Positions 7,051 to 10,335 of a stretch of DNA of 10,335 nt are shown piece after piece. Source of the stretch: CAIVAT01 sp964387205 (GTDB taxonomy: Bacteria > Bacteroidota > Bacteroidia > Bacteroidales > FEN-979); the NCBI GenBank assembly GCA_964387205.1, contig CAYLVY010000130.1:1-10335 (forward strand), in the 5' to 3' direction. A model generated the notes under the pieces. The model saw only the letters and a list, made by a program, of their open reading frames with translations. It did no database searches and was not told the DNA's origin. A program made the translations under genes and the position numbers. The stretch's first letter is position 1; each line of letters starts with the position of its first letter.

Positions 7051-7866
7051 ATGGATAACGAAGCGGTACTGTTCGCCTTTTTACTGACCCTGTTTGCAGG
7101 GCTGGCTACCGGTATCGGCAGTATTTTTGCTTTTCTTTCCAAAAAATTCAACCCCCGGTTTCTGGCCGGCTCACTGGGTTTTTCGGCCGGGGTGATGATT
7201 TATGTTTCCCTGGTGGAAATTTTTGCCAAAGCAAAAGACTCTCTTACCGGTGCGCATGGGGATACCCTGGGTTACTGGCTCACCGTCATCGCTTTCTTTG
7301 CAGGAATAACGGTAATCGCAGCCATCGACAAGATGGTGCCCTCCTTCGGGAACCCACATGAAATGCAGAATCCGGAGACACCTGCTGTTCCGGGAGAGAT
7401 GCAGATGAAGCACAAACTTTACAGGCTTGGCCTCTTCTCGGCTATTGCCATAGCCATTCATAACTTTCCAGAGGGGCTTGCCACCTTCATGGCCGGGCTT
7501 CACGATCCGGTCATGGGGGTCACCATTGCCGTGGCACTCGCCATTCATAACATCCCCGAAGGGATCGCCGTTTCGGTGCCGGTCTATTATTCTACCGGCA
7601 GCCGGAAAAAAGCATTTTTTCTCTCTTTCCTGTCGGGATTATCCGAACCGATGGGAGCGCTGATCGGTTATTTTCTTCTGTTCAGTTTTTTCAACCCTAC
7701 CACCTTTGGGCTTGTCTTTGCAGGAGTGGCCGGGATCATGGTCTATATCTCCCTGGATGAACTTCTCCCCACTGCCGAAAAATACGGTGAACACCATATT
7801 GCGATCTATGGTCTTATTACGGGAATGGCCGTCATGGCCTTCAGTCTTCTGTTGCTTGGCCCCTGA
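7051..7866 (+). CDS. zupT: ZIP family divalent-metal (zinc) transporter, ZupT-like
   Basis: A 271-residue inner-membrane protein that would import zinc and perhaps iron, manganese or other divalent metals, as E. coli ZupT does. About eight membrane segments can be seen, near residues 6-29, 36-58, 76-98, 126-148, 157-177, 190-212, 217-238 and 250-270. The two ZIP metal-site motifs are HNFPEG (137-142) in the fourth segment and HNIPEG (166-171) in the fifth. A hydrophilic loop with H, M and E residues (about 99-122) separates segments 3 and 4. SLGFSAGVM and AGVAGIMVYISLDELLP also match ZupT closely. Start choice: ATG at 7051 gives MDNEAVLFAF, in line with ZupT (about 257 residues in E. coli). 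An in-frame ATG at 6961 would add 30 residues with no ZIP similarity that overlap promoter-like sequence. First gene of a probable operon with the SDR 20 bp downstream. Confidence 0.92.
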   Translation: MDNEAVLFAFLLTLFAGLATGIGSIFAFLSKKFNPRFLAGSLGFSAGVMIYVSLVEIFAKAKDSLTGAHGDTLGYWLTVIAFFAGITVIAAIDKMVPSFGNPHEMQNPETPAVPGEMQMKHKLYRLGLFSAIAIAIHNFPEGLATFMAGLHDPVMGVTIAVALAIHNIPEGIAVSVPVYYSTGSRKKAFFLSFLSGLSEPMGALIGYFLLFSFFNPTTFGLVFAGVAGIMVYISLDELLPTAEKYGEHHIAIYGLITGMAVMAFSLLLLGP

Positions 7867-7886
7867 TTATCATTAAAAAACAGCCC

Positions 7887-9308
7887 ATGAAAGTCCTTCT
7901 CACCGGCGCGACGGGTTACATAGGGAAAAGGTTGCTTCCCGTTCTGCTGGCCCAGGGGCATGAGGTGGTTTGCTGTGTGCGCGATATCAACCGATTTGAT
8001 CAGCACGGGTATCCTGCTGGTTTGCTGAGTGTGGTGGAGGTTGATTTCCTGCTGAAAGAGGAGGCGGGGCGGATACCGACAGATATTGATGTGGCCTTTT
8101 TTCTCATTCATTCCATGTCATCAGCCGGCGACCGGTTTGATGAAATGGAGGCACAGGCTGCCCGGAATTTCAGGGACAGAATGGAAAAAACCAGGGTCAG
8201 GCAGGTGATATACCTGAGCGGGATTGTCAATGAGACCGTTTTATCCAGGCACCTCTCCTCCCGAAAAAAGGTAGAGGAGATCCTTTCGTCCGGCCGGTTT
8301 GCCCTGACCACCCTGCGCGCCGGGATCATCGTGGGAAGCGGCAGCGCCTCGTTCGAAATCATCCGCGACCTGGTCGAAAAACTGCCTTTTATGATCGCGC
8401 CCCGCTGGCTCAGCACCCGTTGCCAGCCCATCGGGATCCGGAATGTCCTGCAGTTCCTTTCCGGAGTAATGCTTCATCCCGAAACCTTTAACCGCAGTTT
8501 CGATATCGGGGGCTCTGATATTCTGACCTACCGGGAAATGCTGCTCCGGTTTGCCCGGATCAGGGGGCTGAAACGATCCATATTCATCCTTCCGGTTATG
8601 ACACCGAGGCTCTCCGGCTACTGGCTTTTTTTCGTCACTACCGTCTCTTATTCCCTGGCCAAACACCTGGTAAACAGTATGAAGGTAGAGGTGATATGCA
8701 GCAATAACGAACTGGAAACAATGCTGAATATCACCCCCTGCGGGTATGACGATGCCATCCGGCAGGCATTTGAAAAGATCGAGCATCACGAGGTTACTTC
8801 CAGGTGGAGTGATGCGCTGGCCAACACAGAACTTGCGAAAGGTTTCTCCCGGTTCATGGTGGTTCCGGAACATGGCTGCTACCAGGATATCCGGAAATGC
8901 TGTGCAAATGATCCGGACAGATCCCTTGGAAGGGTCTTGAGTATCGGGGGAGATACCGGTTGGTATTTTGCCACCAGGTTATGGCAGTTCCGGGGATTTC
9001 TCGACCGGATGGCGGGAGGTGTCGGCCTGAGGCGCGGCCGAAAAAGCCCTGATGAGATCGCGGCAGGGGATACCCTCGATTTCTGGCGTGTCCTTATCGC
9101 CGACCGTGAAGAAAAACGGCTTCTGCTATACGGCGAAATGAAAATGCCGGGCGAAGCGTGGCTTGAATTCCGTTTCGATAGTAACCACTGCCTGATCCAA
9201 ACCGCTACCTTCAGACCAACCGGAATCTGGGGCCGGCTGTACTGGATCATCCTGATCCCGTTGCATCATATTATCTTTGCAGGAATGATCCGGAAGATTT
9301 GCCGGTAA
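7887..9308 (+). CDS. Atypical SDR NAD(P)-binding protein with C-terminal DUF2867-like domain
   Basis: A 473-residue protein. It begins with a Rossmann fold: TGATGYIG (6-13) binds NAD(P), and FFLIHSM (71-77) and VIYLSGIVN (107-115) are the later core strands of NAD(P)H-binding SDRs. The classical YxxxK catalytic pair is absent; the equivalent stretch reads HLSSRKKVEEIL (122-133), as in atypical SDRs. Residues about 140-230 form the variable substrate region (TLRAGIIVGSGS, PIGIRNV, FDIGGSDILTYREM). Residues about 320-470 look like a DUF2867 domain (LSIGGDTGWYFATRLWQFRGFLDR, GLRRGR, AGDTLDFWRV, MPGEAWLEF, FRPTGIWGRLYW). The C-terminal WIILIPLHHIIFAGMI is hydrophobic and could touch the membrane. 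Proteins of this architecture occur in many Bacteroidota without a proven reaction. The start ATG follows an A-rich stretch, 20 bp after the transporter. The link to metal transport is positional only. Confidence 0.85.
   Translation: MKVLLTGATGYIGKRLLPVLLAQGHEVVCCVRDINRFDQHGYPAGLLSVVEVDFLLKEEAGRIPTDIDVAFFLIHSMSSAGDRFDEMEAQAARNFRDRMEKTRVRQVIYLSGIVNETVLSRHLSSRKKVEEILSSGRFALTTLRAGIIVGSGSASFEIIRDLVEKLPFMIAPRWLSTRCQPIGIRNVLQFLSGVMLHPETFNRSFDIGGSDILTYREMLLRFARIRGLKRSIFILPVMTPRLSGYWLFFVTTVSYSLAKHLVNSMKVEVICSNNELETMLNITPCGYDDAIRQAFEKIEHHEVTSRWSDALANTELAKGFSRFMVVPEHGCYQDIRKCCANDPDRSLGRVLSIGGDTGWYFATRLWQFRGFLDRMAGGVGLRRGRKSPDEIAAGDTLDFWRVLIADREEKRLLLYGEMKMPGEAWLEFRFDSNHCLIQTATFRPTGIWGRLYWIILIPLHHIIFAGMIRKICR
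9272..9279 (+). promoter_or_regulatory. Possible -7 element TATCTTTG upstream of the C25 peptidase gene
   Basis: TATCTTTG fits TAnnTTTG exactly and lies 50 bp before the peptidase ATG, inside the last codons of the SDR gene. It would give a leader of roughly 45 nt. I see no -33 TTTG at the expected spacing, and the octamer encodes part of HHIIFAG, so it could be coincidence. If real, the peptidase would have its own promoter besides read-through from the zupT-SDR genes. Confidence 0.3.
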
Positions 9309-9328
9309 TGTCAACTTTATAATTACCA

Positions 9329-10335
9329 ATGACGATGAGGCTGTTTCTGATACAAATTCGAATAATGATCCTACTGGTACCTGTCGCCCTTCAGGCAGGT
9401 CTGGTAGAAAAGACCTGGTATTTCAATTCTCCGGAAGCCGTCACTAAAGATATTTATACCCTGTTAACGTTTCACGGGACCAGGCAAGCTGCCCTGCCCG
9501 GAGAACCTTCCCTGCCCTGGTGTGCAGAAGCTATTGCCATCCCGCAGGGTCATAAAGCCATACGGCTCGAAGTGATCCGGGAACAGCAGGTTCAATGGCC
9601 GGAACCGCTGCTTCTTCTTCCGGGTCAGCCGGTCTCACCGATATCCGTTACCGATTCCACCTTTATTCCCTGCAATCCGGTCACCTATGGCCTTCATCAG
9701 GAATACCCGAACGGTTTTCATGGGCCCCTCTCCATACAATATCTGGGAAAACAGTCTTACGCCATGGTCTCCTTTACCCCCCTTTCTTATCACCCGGCAC
9801 TCAGGAGGGTCACCTGGTATCAAAAGGTGACCGTGAGGATTCATACCATCCGCGATGAAGGTGACCAAACTGCGGTTTTTACAGTTCCTTCTGATCCCTA
9901 CGATTATCTGATCATATCCCCTTTTGTTTTCAGGAATGAATTCCAACCCCTGATTAATCTTTGTAACGTAAGGGGAATGGGGGCAAGGGTGGTGACGATC
10001 GACAGCATCGCAGCGGTCGCCACCGGATTTGACACACCTGAGAAAATTCGGAATTTCGTCATCGGCCAATACCAGAACCACCAGATAAAATATCTCCTGC
10101 TGGCAGGTAATCCGGCACTGGTTCCCTGCCGTTACCTCCACTGCTCGGTACAGTCAACGGGAGTATATTACGATTCCATCCCGTCGGACCTCTATTTTTC
10201 AGCGCTGGACGGCACCTTCGATGCCAACGGAAATCACAAATACGGAGAGATTGCCGATCTGGCCGACCTGCTGCCGGAACTCTCCGTGGGCCGGTTTCCC
10301 GTGAACGACACATCGGAACTTCGGAAAATGATCCG
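9329..10335 (+). CDS. Gingipain-like C25 family cysteine peptidase (3' partial)
   Basis: Open from ATG 9329 to the window edge: 335 complete codons and 2 bases. The start reads MTMRLFLIQIRIMILL and looks like a Sec signal peptide ending near ALQAG (20-24); the ATG at 9335 is an equally possible start. Residues about 25-185 match the propeptide/N-terminal region of C25-family proteins (ALPGEPSLPW, YGLHQEYP, YHPALRRVTWYQKVTVRI). The first part of the catalytic domain follows: YDYLIIS (191-197), DTPEKIRNF (235-243), YLLLAGNPALVPCRY (255-269), PSDLYFSALDGTFDANGN (285-302) and PELSVGRFPV (316-325). The catalytic His and Cys are expected downstream, off the window, so activity cannot be judged. Known members are secreted by T9SS with a C-terminal sorting domain, also off the window. 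PorU, the T9SS sortase, is in this family and cannot be excluded. Spacing from the SDR gene is 20 bp. Confidence 0.85.
   Translation, partial: MTMRLFLIQIRIMILLVPVALQAGLVEKTWYFNSPEAVTKDIYTLLTFHGTRQAALPGEPSLPWCAEAIAIPQGHKAIRLEVIREQQVQWPEPLLLLPGQPVSPISVTDSTFIPCNPVTYGLHQEYPNGFHGPLSIQYLGKQSYAMVSFTPLSYHPALRRVTWYQKVTVRIHTIRDEGDQTAVFTVPSDPYDYLIISPFVFRNEFQPLINLCNVRGMGARVVTIDSIAAVATGFDTPEKIRNFVIGQYQNHQIKYLLLAGNPALVPCRYLHCSVQSTGVYYDSIPSDLYFSALDGTFDANGNHKYGEIADLADLLPELSVGRFPVNDTSELRKMI

Noticed and set aside
8241..8873. A 210-codon minus-strand open frame inside the SDR gene
   Set aside because: It lies wholly opposite the conserved SDR coding sequence, and its composition is that of an antisense frame.
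9635..10141. A 168-codon minus-strand open frame near the right edge
   Set aside because: The plus strand encodes the C25 peptidase here with many family motifs; the minus frame is a shadow.

Overview
The window looks like chromosome from a member of the Bacteroidota, probably an anaerobic or environmental Bacteroidales/Marinilabiliales-type organism; the rank below phylum is inference. The evidence is a type A C-terminal sorting domain of the type IX secretion system (T9SS), a gingipain-like (C25) peptidase, an outer-membrane barrel of the CarboxypepD_reg/plug/OMP_b-brl class, TAnnTTTG-type -7 promoter elements, and start codons preceded by A/T-rich sequence rather than Shine-Dalgarno motifs. 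Base composition is near 50% GC and looks even across the window. There are no tRNA or rRNA genes, insertion sequences, CRISPR arrays or phage genes.

Layout. (1) Positions 1-3070 (+) hold the 3' part of a very large surface protein. It is a string of about 90-residue Ig-like repeats of two kinds, then a conserved Bacteroidota C-terminal module, then a T9SS sorting domain. It enters from outside the window, so the apparent ATG at 83 is internal. (2) A strong hairpin at 3078-3133 terminates this gene; it lies inside the 3' end of the convergent gene. (3) Positions 6881 to 3082 (-) hold a two-gene operon: a Tat-exported Gfo/Idh/MocA oxidoreductase, then an outer-membrane beta-barrel protein whose TTG start overlaps the oxidoreductase stop codon by 4 bases. 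(4) Positions 6882-7050 form a 169-bp divergent promoter region. (5) Positions 7051-9308 (+) hold a ZupT-like ZIP metal transporter and, 20 bp later, an atypical SDR fused to a DUF2867-like domain. (6) From 9329 to the window end (+) runs the N-terminal part of a C25-family peptidase, cut off before its catalytic residues.

How the genes may work together. The repeat protein and the C25 peptidase are both predicted to cross the outer membrane, the first by T9SS on direct C-terminal evidence and the second by family precedent. The minus-strand pair looks translationally coupled and places a periplasmic redox enzyme beside an outer-membrane receptor-like barrel, which suggests handling of one imported compound; the substrate is not readable from the sequence. 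The zupT-SDR-C25 genes are closely spaced and co-directional, though a possible promoter inside the SDR gene may serve the peptidase separately.

I found no convincing evidence of a wholly new system. The points most worth a second look are the coupled oxidoreductase/barrel pair with its TTG start, the cysteine cluster in the oxidoreductase, the cysteine losses in two Ig-like repeats, and the terminator built into the convergent gene's coding sequence.
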